Shown here: piece by piece, positions 17,358 to 26,415 of the stretch
Layout of the letters: each line of letters starts with the position of its first letter
Numbering within the stretch: the first letter of the stretch is position 1
Source: Lachnospiraceae bacterium
GTDB taxonomy: Bacteria > Bacillota > Clostridia > Lachnospirales > Lachnospiraceae
NCBI GenBank assembly: GCA_017521195.1
Contig: JAFXGP010000132.1
Span: 35,360-99,359 of the forward strand
Direction of reading: 5' to 3'
Length of the DNA stretch: 64,000 nucleotides
Made by a program: the position numbers and the translations under genes
The notes under the pieces: generated by a model
Told to the model about the DNA's origin: nothing
Seen by the model: only the letters and a program-made list of their open reading frames with translations
Database searches by the model: none

Positions 17358-19448
17358 ATGCTAGAATTTAACATGCAGCAGGAGCAGACCTTTGAAAATC
17401 TGATACAGGAAGCAAGGAAACAGATTCCGCTTTATACAAAGGAATGGACCAATTTTAATCCTTCTGATCCGGGAGAAACCATCTTAGAGAATTTATCTGC
17501 ATTTTCTATTTTACAGCAAGCATATATTGACCATATGCCGGAAACTGTTCAGGAAAAAATTTTTCAGATGGCAGGATTTAAACGGGAATATGGAAAAAGT
17601 GCCAGAGTTTTGGTAGAAGCGAAGAATGTAGAAGAAGCAGTGCATATTCCTTCCGGTCAGAGATTTCGAATTGGAGATATGTTTTTTGAAACCAATAGGG
17701 ATGTTTCTCTTATGGGAAATAGAGTACTGGGAATCTATACTAAGTGGAAAGATGAAATTTCGGATTATTCCTTTATTTTAGATGAGAATTATCCGGTGTC
17801 AGGTGCTGTCTTTACAGATCAGCCGAAAGCAGGAATGGAATTATATCTGGTATTGGAGAAGAAAGTGAATCCGGGTGATGATCTGATTTTTCATATCCGT
17901 CTGGCAAAAGGGTATCAAAGAAATGCATTTGAAGGAAAAAATATGTTTGCCGATATTCAATGGCAGATATATACCCATAGGGGATTTGTAGATGTACGAT
18001 GTAAAGACGGAACAGGTAGTTTGCTAAACAGTGGAGAGATTTCCTTCCATCTTCCGAAGCAGGAAGCAGAAGTATTCACGGAATTGCCGCAAGAAGGGTA
18101 TGTATTAAGAGGTGTTTTAAAACGTGCCGATTATGATATTTTCCCTAAAATTGACGGAGTCAGTGGTTTTTTATTTGAATTATGGCAAAAAGAAACCAAA
18201 TCCATTTGTTATACCTATAGTGGAAAAGAACAAGTAATTGATTTATATTGTGATATTCTGGAAGAAGGCTATGTACAGATTTTCTGCAAAGAAAGTAAAG
18301 ATGGCGGATATTATTTGTATGAGAGAGAAGTGCCTTGGAATAAAAAGGGAAGATTTTATTCCTTGGAGCGTCTGGACTTTGGCAGATATCGCATCCGGTT
18401 TGATAAAGAGAACTTTGGTTATGGACCGGGAAATTTTGAAAATGCAGTAAAACTGGTAGCCTATAGCGAAGAGATGATGCGAAGTTATGATCTGGGAACC
18501 ATCTACGGATATGATGACCAGCGGGTGAAACTTCCGGGGAACCATATTGTAAAGGAAAGTTTTTCCCTGATTGCGCTTAAGAAAAATCAGGAAGGTGAAA
18601 ACGAATATTATTTTATCCGTCCATCTAGTGTTAAAAACGAAGAATTACAGTATGAACTTCTGGAAAATGAAGGAATATTAGTTATAAAGGATGCGGCAGA
18701 TTTTATTGACAGCAGGATTTTCTTAGGCGGATGTGCTATCTCCAGAGGAGCGGAAGGAAATGTGCGGATCGGCAGCCGTTTTGAACCGGTGGGATACGAA
18801 AGTAATATTATATTTACCAATCCGGCAGCAGGAAAGGGAGGCTGTTATCCGGAAGATATCCATTCCGTAAGGCGCAGATTGATTGCAGATTTGAGAAAGC
18901 ATTATACAGCAGTGGAAGCCGCAGATTATGAAAATCTGGTAAGAAGTACTCCGGAATTGTGTATAGATAAGGTAAAAGCTGTAAGAGATGATGTGAAAAA
19001 TCAGATTCAGATTGCGGTTAAACCTGTTAGCAACAAACCTTTTCCTAAGTTAAGTGAAATCTATTTGGATGCCATTAATAAACGTATAGAAAAGGCAAGA
19101 CTTCTGACTGTGAATATTGAAGTGCTGCAGCCGGTTTATGTTCCGGTACATGTACAGGGAACCATTTATGTGAAATCCCATTATGAAGGCTGCAGGGAAC
19201 AGATAGAAGCTGTTATCAGAAGACAGTTGGATTATATATCCACAGAACGTAATTTTGGAGATGTATTTCATTTTGATGATTTGTTTGTACAGATTGAAAG
19301 TCTGGCTTGTGTAAAATATATTTATGATTTATCAGTAAGTTTAACCAATCAGCTTCATGCAACGCAGAAAGGATTGGATATACAACCTAAAAATAATTGT
19401 CTGTTATATCCGGGAGAAATTATCCTGGAATTGAATACTACAGAATAG
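17358..19448 (+). CDS. Second baseplate J-type protein (Afp12-like)
   Basis: A 696-residue wedge protein paralogous in outline to its upstream neighbour. It opens with 'EQTFENLIQEARKQIPLYTK' and 'NFNPSDPGETILENLSAFSI', followed by 'EAVHIPSGQRFRIGDMFFET'. The C-terminal J-like block contains 'YPEDIHSVRRRLIADLRKHY', 'AVEAADYENLVRSTPELCID' and 'YVPVHVQGTIYVKSHYEG'. The SD is CGAAGGAG eight bases ahead of the ATG. The 57-base gap to the upstream gene holds only a short, weak inverted repeat. Two J-type proteins in tandem are the norm for extracellular-type CIS baseplates. Confidence 0.85.
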   Translation: MLEFNMQQEQTFENLIQEARKQIPLYTKEWTNFNPSDPGETILENLSAFSILQQAYIDHMPETVQEKIFQMAGFKREYGKSARVLVEAKNVEEAVHIPSGQRFRIGDMFFETNRDVSLMGNRVLGIYTKWKDEISDYSFILDENYPVSGAVFTDQPKAGMELYLVLEKKVNPGDDLIFHIRLAKGYQRNAFEGKNMFADIQWQIYTHRGFVDVRCKDGTGSLLNSGEISFHLPKQEAEVFTELPQEGYVLRGVLKRADYDIFPKIDGVSGFLFELWQKETKSICYTYSGKEQVIDLYCDILEEGYVQIFCKESKDGGYYLYEREVPWNKKGRFYSLERLDFGRYRIRFDKENFGYGPGNFENAVKLVAYSEEMMRSYDLGTIYGYDDQRVKLPGNHIVKESFSLIALKKNQEGENEYYFIRPSSVKNEELQYELLENEGILVIKDAADFIDSRIFLGGCAISRGAEGNVRIGSRFEPVGYESNIIFTNPAAGKGGCYPEDIHSVRRRLIADLRKHYTAVEAADYENLVRSTPELCIDKVKAVRDDVKNQIQIAVKPVSNKPFPKLSEIYLDAINKRIEKARLLTVNIEVLQPVYVPVHVQGTIYVKSHYEGCREQIEAVIRRQLDYISTERNFGDVFHFDDLFVQIESLACVKYIYDLSVSLTNQLHATQKGLDIQPKNNCLLYPGEIILELNTTE

Positions 19449-19461
19449 GGAGGAACAATGC

Positions 19462-20568
19462 ATGGCAGAATATCGTAAATATTCTATAAAACAAAATCGT
19501 TTTAATCGTTCCTTTCTGACAGGATTTGAGACAGACGGGGAACAGGTATTACAATGCATACCGGATGTTTACCATAAGGTTTTTATATGTGATAGCATTG
19601 ATGGAATTGAGAGTGAGGCTAAATGGGGAAGATTTCATTTAGACTATCAATTGGATGAGGATATGGTAGTAACCACTTATGCAGTTGCAATGGATGAAAA
19701 AGAGATTCCATGGAAGGACGGATATATAGATTTAGGTACTGTTTTAAAGGACAGAGAAATTCGTTTAGAAGATAAAATTAAGCTTTTGGAAGCTCTGGAA
19801 GCGCAAAAGCATATTAATCAGAAAGATATTCTTTTGTATGAATTGGAAGGAAGATATTTGTATCTTTGTGTAGAGGTATTGGGATTAGGCAAAGGAGAAC
19901 TTAAGAATCTGTTTGTGAATAATCAGGGAGATATCTTTCTGGACACTTTTCCGGAAGTATACCGGGAATATGGAAGTTTTTTTCATAGATATATGTCCAT
20001 ATATTCTTCCTTGTATATGGATTTTCAGGAAAAAATTGATAATGTGGCAGATTTTCTGGATATTGATACGGCACCGGTACAGCTTCTTCCTGTTTTCTGT
20101 CAGTGGATGGGGCTGGATGTCAGCGGAGATTTTCTGACAGAAGACAGACTACGGACATTGGTAAGGGAAGCTTATCAATTGAACCGTACAAAAGGAACCA
20201 GAGAGGCATTGCTTCGGGTATGTGATATTATACTGGGTGAAAAAGTTGTAATTTTGGAAAAAAATGTAATTCGGGAAAATGCTCAGGCTGAGACTCATAA
20301 AATATACGAAGAGTTATATGGAAACGGAATTTATGATGTGACTCTATTGATACATACTTATGTGCCGGAAAATCAAAAGTCACAGTTGGAATTCTTATTA
20401 AATCAGTTTAAACCGGTACGAAGCCGGTTAAGAATTAAATTCTTAGATAGGAAAGACAGTCTGGATGGACATGTATATATGGACGTGAATGCTCAGGTAA
20501 TGGATACCAGGAATGTTGTTCTGGATGAAAGAGCCGGACTGGATGGAAATATTATGTTGAAAGAATAA
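19462..20568 (+). CDS. Phage tail protein I-like baseplate protein
   Basis: A 368-residue protein. The C-terminal half carries the gpI-like tail domain: 'FPEVYREYGSFFHRYMSIYS', 'DFQEKIDNVADFLDIDTAP', 'LLPVFCQWMGLDVSGDFL', 'LRTLVREAYQLNRTKGTREA' and 'LLIHTYVPENQKSQLEFLL'. In phage P2, gpI links wedge to fibre at the baseplate edge. The N-terminal 130 residues form a beta-rich extension. SD is GGGAGGA seven bases before ATG 19462. It is the last recognisable structural gene of the operon; no fibre gene follows, and a signalling gene comes after only 15 bases. Confidence 0.88.
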   Translation: MAEYRKYSIKQNRFNRSFLTGFETDGEQVLQCIPDVYHKVFICDSIDGIESEAKWGRFHLDYQLDEDMVVTTYAVAMDEKEIPWKDGYIDLGTVLKDREIRLEDKIKLLEALEAQKHINQKDILLYELEGRYLYLCVEVLGLGKGELKNLFVNNQGDIFLDTFPEVYREYGSFFHRYMSIYSSLYMDFQEKIDNVADFLDIDTAPVQLLPVFCQWMGLDVSGDFLTEDRLRTLVREAYQLNRTKGTREALLRVCDIILGEKVVILEKNVIRENAQAETHKIYEELYGNGIYDVTLLIHTYVPENQKSQLEFLLNQFKPVRSRLRIKFLDRKDSLDGHVYMDVNAQVMDTRNVVLDERAGLDGNIMLKE

Positions 20569-20583
20569 GAGAGGAAAAGAATT

Positions 20584-20883
20584 ATGCAGATTACAGAAAC
20601 AAGAGATAATGAGGTTATTACAATTGCCATTGAAGGAAGAGTAGATACCAATACAAGTCCTCAGGTGCAGGATGCAATTTTAAAAAGTTTTCAAAAAGTT
20701 AATCAGGTAGTGTTGGACTTTTCTCAGTGTACTTATGTATCCAGTGCAGGACTTCGTGCATTATTGATTGGACAGAAAACAGCAAGTTCCAAGAAAGGAA
20801 CCATGAAACTTGTACATGTACCAGAAATTCTTATGAATGTACTTCAGATGTCCGGTTTTGTAAATATTTTGACGATAGAGTAA
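20584..20883 (+). CDS. STAS-domain anti-sigma factor antagonist (SpoIIAA/RsbV-like)
   Basis: A 99-residue single STAS domain: 'VITIAIEGRVDTNTSPQVQD', 'QVVLDFSQCTYVSSAGLRAL', 'KLVHVPEILMNVLQMSGF'. The S53-S54-A-G-L turn matches the SpoIIAA phosphorylation loop, with S54 the likely phospho-site. Unphosphorylated, such proteins bind RsbW-type kinases and free the kinase's target; SpoIIE-type phosphatases reset them. All three partner types are encoded within 5.8 kb here. The gene starts 15 bases after the gpI-like gene with a GAGAGGAAAAG SD, so it is probably read from the CIS operon and couples CIS expression to the switch. Confidence 0.92.
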   Translation: MQITETRDNEVITIAIEGRVDTNTSPQVQDAILKSFQKVNQVVLDFSQCTYVSSAGLRALLIGQKTASSKKGTMKLVHVPEILMNVLQMSGFVNILTIE

Positions 20884-20899
20884 AGTAGTTTAATTTATT

Positions 20900-22534
20900 T
20901 TGGATTTGGAATCAGAAATAAAAAATAGGAAAGAGATTACATATAGAATGGAAAAGGACAGAGTTTGTTTTCTGAAAGAATGTCAGGATGCTGTGAAAGT
21001 AAGTCATGATACTCTTTATAAGATATTACAGGATAATAAAGATACGGAATATGGAAGAAAATATAATTTTGCCCAAATTACAGAATTGGAAGAATATAAA
21101 AAACTTCCGATTACAGACTATGAGGATTACAAAAATGCTATAGAACGTATGATGACCGGGGAAGAGAATGTTCTGACAGCATATCCTATAGAATATTTTT
21201 TAACCTCCTCCGGAAGTACCAAACAGAAAGTTATTCCCATAACCCGGGTTGGTCTTAGCAAAGGATTTGATGTTTTTTATAATGTAGCACTTCCGGATGA
21301 CGAAGAGTGGGAAGGTTCAAAACATTTACATACCAGTATGGTACGAACCAAAAAGGAAGAGAAAGTTACGTTTCTTTCTAATGCACATTTCTGGAATGTG
21401 AGAGAAACGATGCCGGGATTTTTTGATAAGTTTGTAGGTGAAACAGATTTTATGTTTGCCGAAGAGATTGGGGATGCATGGTATGTAAAGCTTTGGCTGG
21501 CGTTGGCAGAACCGGAATTAAGATCTATATACAGTATTTATCAGTATGATATATTGCTGTTTTTACAGTATTTTAAAGAACATTGGAATGAAATCTTAAG
21601 GGATATGGAAAGTAGAAACATTCCGGAAAAGATTAATATTTCACCTGCTGTAAAAGAAAAATTGTTGCAGAGACCATTGCCGGAGAAGGAATGGTTGGAA
21701 TTTATCCGCAAAGAGTGTGAAAAGGGATTTGAAGGTATTGGAAAACGTATCTGGAAAAATCTTGCCATGATTAACGGAATCGGAGGAGAGGTTTTCGGGA
21801 CTCAGGAACAAATGTTGCGGTATTTATTGGGGGATGTTTCCATACATTATTTTGCATATGCTTCTTCAGAGGCACCCATTGGAATTGCCATAGAAGAAGA
21901 AAATGATTCTTATGTGTGTATTCCTCAAGGATGTTTTTTGGAATTTATAGATATAGAAGAGGAAGAATTATCTGTAAAGTGGATGGATGAGCTGGAAATA
22001 GGAAAGAAATATGAGATTATCGTGACTAATTATAGCGGGTTTTACCGTTATCGTCTTCAGGACGTGGCAGAGGTAACAGGATTTTACGGACAGTCACCAA
22101 TCATACGTTTTGCTTTCCGGAGGAACCAGGCAGTGAATATTGCAGGAGAGAAAACGAATCTATCTATGATTGCGGATGCAGTAAAGGAATGTGCAGGGTA
22201 CTTTGGTAAGAACATTACAGAGTATAGTGTTTGTGTGGATGAAACAGTCATGCCTAACCGCTATTGTTTCTTTTTGGAAGGAAATTATGAAATTTTCAAA
22301 GAGAATTATGATGGATTTTTGGATGCTTTTCTTTGTAAGAAGAATAATGATTATGATGATTTGAGGCAGTTGGGACAGGTTGCTTCCTGCGTGTGGGTTC
22401 ATGTAGAAGACGGTAGTCATACTGCTTGGAAAATGAAGCAGGGGATGAAAGGACACAGTAAGCCGTTACCGTTTTCTAAGGAAGATGATTATCATAAATT
22501 TATGATGGAGAGGGAACGAAAGGTTGAAATATAA
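20900..22534 (+). CDS. GH3-family acyl acid-amido synthetase
   Basis: A 544-residue protein of the GH3 fold of adenylate-forming enzymes, which join an acyl acid to an amino acid through an acyl-AMP. From TTG 20900 the signatures are SSGSTKQK at 103-110 (phosphate-binding loop), YASSEAPIG at 320-328 and YRYRLQD at 382-388, followed by the 'IRFAFRRNQAVNIAGEKTNLS' region split by the hinge. All three ATP motifs look intact. Start is uncertain: TTG 20900 has no good SD and ATG 20948 a distant AGGAAAG. The stop overlaps the MATE gene by 11 bases. Bacterial GH3 substrates are mostly unknown; placement between a STAS gene and a transporter suggests a signal or exported amide, which is inference. 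Confidence 0.88.
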   Translation: MDLESEIKNRKEITYRMEKDRVCFLKECQDAVKVSHDTLYKILQDNKDTEYGRKYNFAQITELEEYKKLPITDYEDYKNAIERMMTGEENVLTAYPIEYFLTSSGSTKQKVIPITRVGLSKGFDVFYNVALPDDEEWEGSKHLHTSMVRTKKEEKVTFLSNAHFWNVRETMPGFFDKFVGETDFMFAEEIGDAWYVKLWLALAEPELRSIYSIYQYDILLFLQYFKEHWNEILRDMESRNIPEKINISPAVKEKLLQRPLPEKEWLEFIRKECEKGFEGIGKRIWKNLAMINGIGGEVFGTQEQMLRYLLGDVSIHYFAYASSEAPIGIAIEEENDSYVCIPQGCFLEFIDIEEEELSVKWMDELEIGKKYEIIVTNYSGFYRYRLQDVAEVTGFYGQSPIIRFAFRRNQAVNIAGEKTNLSMIADAVKECAGYFGKNITEYSVCVDETVMPNRYCFFLEGNYEIFKENYDGFLDAFLCKKNNDYDDLRQLGQVASCVWVHVEDGSHTAWKMKQGMKGHSKPLPFSKEDDYHKFMMERERKVEI

Positions 22535-24218
22535 GGATAATCTTTTGCAAAAAATATATATCAAAGCTATATTTCCCAATATGATTGCCATTTTGGGTGG
22601 CACCATTAATGTCTTTGTAGACGGAATCTTAATTGGTCAGAAAATGGGAGATGTGGGAATTGCTGCCGTAAACCAGAGTTTAGCAGTGTATTTGATTTTA
22701 TGTACAATTGGTTCTTTATTTGCAGCCGGTGCTTCTGCGGAATCAGCCTATGCCTTAGGGCAAAGAGATGAACGAAAGGCTAAGGAGTATTTTGGAATTG
22801 CTGTAGAAACGGCATTTGTAATCAGTGTGGTGTTTTGTTTTGTGGGGATTTTGGCGTCTCCTATGTTAGCAGGAATCCTTGGTTCGGAAACAACCAAAGA
22901 TTTCATAGAGACCTATATCCGTATTACTTTTGTGGGGGGTGTTTTTAAAGTTATGCTATACATTCCCTATTATTATATGCGTTTAGTGGGGAAAATGAAG
23001 CAGGCAGCGTATGCTATGACTTTGATGACTATTATTAATATTGTTTTGGATTATATATTCTTATTTCCTTTGGATATGGGAATTGCAGGTGCAGCCTGGG
23101 CAAGTGTTATTGCGACTATGGTTGTTTGCGGAATGTGTTTTTATATATTATGCGGGAAAGACAGTATTTTTAAAATATGTCTCATAAAATTAAATATAAA
23201 TAGATTGAAAGATATTTTTGTTAGTGGAAGTCCTATGGCTGCCAATAATTTGTTTTCTACCATAAGAATTCTTGCATTGAATTTTATTATGAATTTGGCA
23301 GGTGGAAGCAGTTTGGTAACCATATTTGCCATAACCAACAATCTGAACGAATTTTCTATTTGTGTACAAAATGGAATTCCTCAGACGGGAAGTGCGTTAC
23401 TCGGGGTATACCATGGAGAAAATGATAATAGGGCACTAAAAAAACTATTAGTATTACAGTTAAAGTCAGGAATTGTAATTTCTGCTGTGGTGGCAGGCTT
23501 TATAGCCTTGTTTTCAGAAAAAGTGGGTATACTTTTTGGAAGTCATTTAGATGTAAAAACGGCAGTCCTTTGTTGGGCAGTAAGTCTTTTGTTTGCTACT
23601 TGTAATAATATAATGAATTATTATTATTATTCCATAAAACAGGCAGCCATGGCAAATATTATCACTATACTTCGTGTATTTGCGGTGACCTGCGTGGTAG
23701 CTTGGTGTATGAAAGATATGGGAGATTACATATGGTTATTTTATCCCGTGTCTGAAGTTTTGACCTTTGTAATATGGGCTGTTTACGGAACATGGTATGC
23801 GAAGAAATGGAACAAAGGCAATTTGTTATTTATGGAGAAAGAAGAGGGTGCCAATCTTAACCTTACCGTAAGTTGCAATGTGGAAGAAATCTGTAATGTC
23901 AGTGCGGGAATTAATGATTTTGGAGAAGAACACGGTTTGGATATGCAGCAGACCATGACTTTAAGCCTTGCTGTGGAAGAATTGTTGATGATTACGGCAG
24001 AAAAAACATTACAGCAGAGCGGAACCATGGATTTACGCGTTTTAAAAACAAAAGATGGCGCAATTTTAAGAATCCGTTCCGAAGGAAAGGCATTTAATCC
24101 ATTGGAACATGCAGAAGATAATCTGGAATATATGGGAGTGGGAATGATTATGAAAATGGCAAGAAGAACCCTATATCAGAGTACCCTTGGATTAAATACA
24201 TTAATTGTAGAGATATAG
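22524..24218 (+). CDS. MATE transporter fused to a degenerate RsbW-like ATPase domain
   Basis: A 564-residue fusion. Residues 1-430 form a twelve-helix MATE-type antiporter (NMIAILGGTINVFVDGILIG near the N-terminus, 'GIAGAAWASVIATMVVCGM' in the middle). Residues about 440-564 form a HATPase_c_2-like domain (LSLAVEELLMITAEKTL, then 'MGVGMIMKMARRTLYQS'). The domain has lost key nucleotide residues: the N-box Asn is I490 and the G1-box Asp-x-Gly is S519-E520-G521, so kinase activity is doubtful. The start is TTG 22524, overlapping the GH3 stop. A MATE carrying a partner-switch domain could have its transport gated by the STAS protein. The domain calls are firm; the gating is inference. Confidence 0.88.
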   Translation: MKYKDNLLQKIYIKAIFPNMIAILGGTINVFVDGILIGQKMGDVGIAAVNQSLAVYLILCTIGSLFAAGASAESAYALGQRDERKAKEYFGIAVETAFVISVVFCFVGILASPMLAGILGSETTKDFIETYIRITFVGGVFKVMLYIPYYYMRLVGKMKQAAYAMTLMTIINIVLDYIFLFPLDMGIAGAAWASVIATMVVCGMCFYILCGKDSIFKICLIKLNINRLKDIFVSGSPMAANNLFSTIRILALNFIMNLAGGSSLVTIFAITNNLNEFSICVQNGIPQTGSALLGVYHGENDNRALKKLLVLQLKSGIVISAVVAGFIALFSEKVGILFGSHLDVKTAVLCWAVSLLFATCNNIMNYYYYSIKQAAMANIITILRVFAVTCVVAWCMKDMGDYIWLFYPVSEVLTFVIWAVYGTWYAKKWNKGNLLFMEKEEGANLNLTVSCNVEEICNVSAGINDFGEEHGLDMQQTMTLSLAVEELLMITAEKTLQQSGTMDLRVLKTKDGAILRIRSEGKAFNPLEHAEDNLEYMGVGMIMKMARRTLYQSTLGLNTLIVEI

Positions 24219-24262
24219 AATCTGTGAAAACAGAGATTCATAAGAAAGGGATGGTCAGTGAT

Positions 24263-25933
24263 ATGAAAAAAAGAAGTTCACTGGTGGCAAAATTTATTAT
24301 AGGTTTTTTAATTATAGGAATTGCCATTTGTACAGTTACTACGGCAAGAGGGTATTCCCAGTATAAGTCCTATATTCAAAAGAAGTATAATGATATTGCT
24401 TATGATATTGCTGAAATATTTGAAAATTATATGACAGAGGAAGAACTTGCTCTGTATATGAACGCGGTAGAAGGCTATTGTATGGGAAAAGTTTCAGAAG
24501 AAGCATTAGAAGTAATAAAAGAAACATCTGAATATCAGGAAACAGAAAAATTACTTTATTCTTTGCGGGAAGCTACGGAAGCCAATGACATTTTTTTAGT
24601 GTATACCAATAAAGATGTTATTTTGTCATATGAAGAAGCAAATGCTGAAAATTGGAAACCTCTTACTTATGTTTTTGATTGTTACATGGTGGAAGAATTG
24701 AAATTTGGAATGGGGCAAAAAAGTGGATTTAATCCAATCTTCAACGAATCTATAGTAGAAGTTTTGGAAACCGGGAAACGGGCAGACAATTATTTTATAT
24801 CTGAAAGTGACTTTGGATATAATACTTCTGCGGTATATCCGGTTATGGTGGATGGAGAAATAAAAGGAATCATTGGAGTTGAGATTCCTATGTCTACCTT
24901 GGAAAGTGCATTGAATGAGTATATTGCCAATTCCGTATTGGCAACAGTAGCCATTGTAGTTGTTTTTATAGTTATATTTATGATTTATATGTATCGGAAT
25001 ATGATTTCACCGATTCATCTCATTGCTCATGAAGCAGAGCAATTTGTGGAAAATGATGCTGAAGTTTCAGAAAAACTTGCCACTATAAAAACAAAGGATG
25101 AAATTCAGAAATTAAGTGAAAGTGTTCTGAAAATGGAAATTGGTATTAAGGAATATATTGCTAATATTACCAAAATTACCGCTGAAAAAGAAAGAATTGG
25201 AGCAGAATTGAATGTAGCTAAACAGATTCAGGCAGATTTATTACCAAGTATCTTCCCGGCTTTTCCGGAGCGAAGTGAATTTGATATTTTTGCGACTATG
25301 AATCCGGCAAAAGAAGTAGGGGGAGATTTCTACGATTTCTTTATGGTAGATGAGGATCATTTGGTATTTTTGATTGCAGATGTTTCCGGAAAAGGTGTTC
25401 CGGCGGCACTGTTTATGGTAATTGCCAAGACTTTAATTAAAAACCAGGTGTTAAAAGGAGAAGAACCTGCAGCTGTTTTTGAGGCAGTCAATAATCAGCT
25501 GTGTGAAAATAATAAAGAGGGAATGTTTGTAACAGCTTGGATGGGAGTTATGGAGATTTCTACCGGAAATCTTACATATGTAAATGCAGGACACAATCCC
25601 CCGGTAGTAAAGGGAGAAGACGGTGTATTCCGTTACTTAAAGTGTTCACCGGGATTTGTTTTGGCAGGTTTGGAAGGAATTCCTTATAGTCAGGAAAGTA
25701 TCCGGTTGTATAAAGGTGATAGTATTTATATCTATACAGATGGTGTAACAGATACCATTAATATGCAGGAAGAAATGTATGGAGAAGATAAATTAGAAAA
25801 TGCTTTGAATATTCATAGGGAAGAGACTCCGGAAGAAATATTAAAAGCAATTAAGGAAGAATTGGAATTATTTGCGGGAGAAGCAGAACAGTTTGATGAT
25901 GTTACCATGCTTTGTATGAAATATAAAGGATAG
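24263..25933 (+). CDS. Membrane SpoIIE-type PP2C phosphatase with extracellular sensor
   Basis: A 556-residue receptor phosphatase. TM helices lie at about 8-28 and 225-245 and flank a roughly 195-residue Cache-like extracytoplasmic sensor. A HAMP-like segment and a short coiled coil ('TAEKERIGAELNVAKQIQAD') lead to a PP2C domain with NPAKEVGGDFYDFF, 'IADVSGKGVPAAL', 'NAGHNPPVV', 'IYTDGVTD' and 'EQFDDVTML'; all metal-binding Asp residues are present. Such proteins dephosphorylate STAS antagonists on a stimulus. Start is uncertain: ATG 24263 has AAGAAAGGG about twelve bases upstream, and GTG 24224 or ATG 24251 are alternatives. It sits six bases or more after the MATE fusion and before the RsbW-like kinase, in the same operon. 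Confidence 0.9.
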   Translation: MKKRSSLVAKFIIGFLIIGIAICTVTTARGYSQYKSYIQKKYNDIAYDIAEIFENYMTEEELALYMNAVEGYCMGKVSEEALEVIKETSEYQETEKLLYSLREATEANDIFLVYTNKDVILSYEEANAENWKPLTYVFDCYMVEELKFGMGQKSGFNPIFNESIVEVLETGKRADNYFISESDFGYNTSAVYPVMVDGEIKGIIGVEIPMSTLESALNEYIANSVLATVAIVVVFIVIFMIYMYRNMISPIHLIAHEAEQFVENDAEVSEKLATIKTKDEIQKLSESVLKMEIGIKEYIANITKITAEKERIGAELNVAKQIQADLLPSIFPAFPERSEFDIFATMNPAKEVGGDFYDFFMVDEDHLVFLIADVSGKGVPAALFMVIAKTLIKNQVLKGEEPAAVFEAVNNQLCENNKEGMFVTAWMGVMEISTGNLTYVNAGHNPPVVKGEDGVFRYLKCSPGFVLAGLEGIPYSQESIRLYKGDSIYIYTDGVTDTINMQEEMYGEDKLENALNIHREETPEEILKAIKEELELFAGEAEQFDDVTMLCMKYKG

Positions 25934-25944
25934 GAGGGAGCATA

Positions 25945-26367
25945 ATGAAAGAATTAACGCTTAGGGCAGAGACGGAAAATTTAAATCAAGTGTTGGATTT
26001 TGTGAATGCTCTCTTGGAAGAAAAGAATTGTCCTATGTATGTAGTGTATGAGTTGGATATTGCGGTGGAAGAATTGTTTGTAAATATAGCTCATTATGCA
26101 TATACACCTAAAAAGGGAGATGCCACTATTCAGCTTTCCTTTGAGAACGGAAGTGTTATAATCACACTTATTGATAGTGGAATTCCATATAATCCATGGA
26201 CAAAAGAAGATCCGGATACAACCCTTTCCTTGGAAGAACGTCAGATTGGCGGTCTTGGAATTTATATGGTGAAAAACAGCATGGATGAAGTGGATTATGT
26301 ATATAGAGATGGAAAAAATGTTGTAACCATAAAGAAAAGTATTTTAAGTGATTTGGAAGAAAATTGA
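25945..26367 (+). CDS. RsbW-like anti-sigma factor / serine kinase (HATPase)
   Basis: A 140-residue stand-alone GHKL ATPase of the RsbW/SpoIIAB type. The N-box is intact (VEELFVNIAHYAY, N47), as are the G1 box (IDSGIPY, D77) and the G2 box (IGGLGIYMV, 101-109). It should phosphorylate the STAS protein at 20584-20883 and bind an output partner. It follows the SpoIIE-type phosphatase by 11 bases with GGAGGGAG as SD, giving the classical kinase/phosphatase pairing. The output partner is not obvious: no cognate general-stress sigma factor is adjacent, and the nearest sigma gene is 11 kb away. Confidence 0.92.
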   Translation: MKELTLRAETENLNQVLDFVNALLEEKNCPMYVVYELDIAVEELFVNIAHYAYTPKKGDATIQLSFENGSVIITLIDSGIPYNPWTKEDPDTTLSLEERQIGGLGIYMVKNSMDEVDYVYRDGKNVVTIKKSILSDLEEN

Positions 26368-26415
26368 AATTTGATAGTCAGGAATACAGAAAACTTTGAT
26401 TGGTAAAAAGGAGAG

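Noticed and set aside
1-20568. Prophage interpretation of the tail genes
   Set aside because: No terminase, portal, capsid, integrase, lysis or replication genes accompany the tail genes, and DUF4255, DUF4280 and CIS_tube proteins indicate a CIS.
1-20568. Type VI secretion system
   Set aside because: No TssJ/L/M or TssK-like genes; the DUF4255 cap and gpD/gpV split spike fit extracellular-type CIS better.
20900-20947. Firm choice of TTG 20900 as GH3 start
   Set aside because: Kept as the outer limit only; neither it nor ATG 20948 has a convincing SD.
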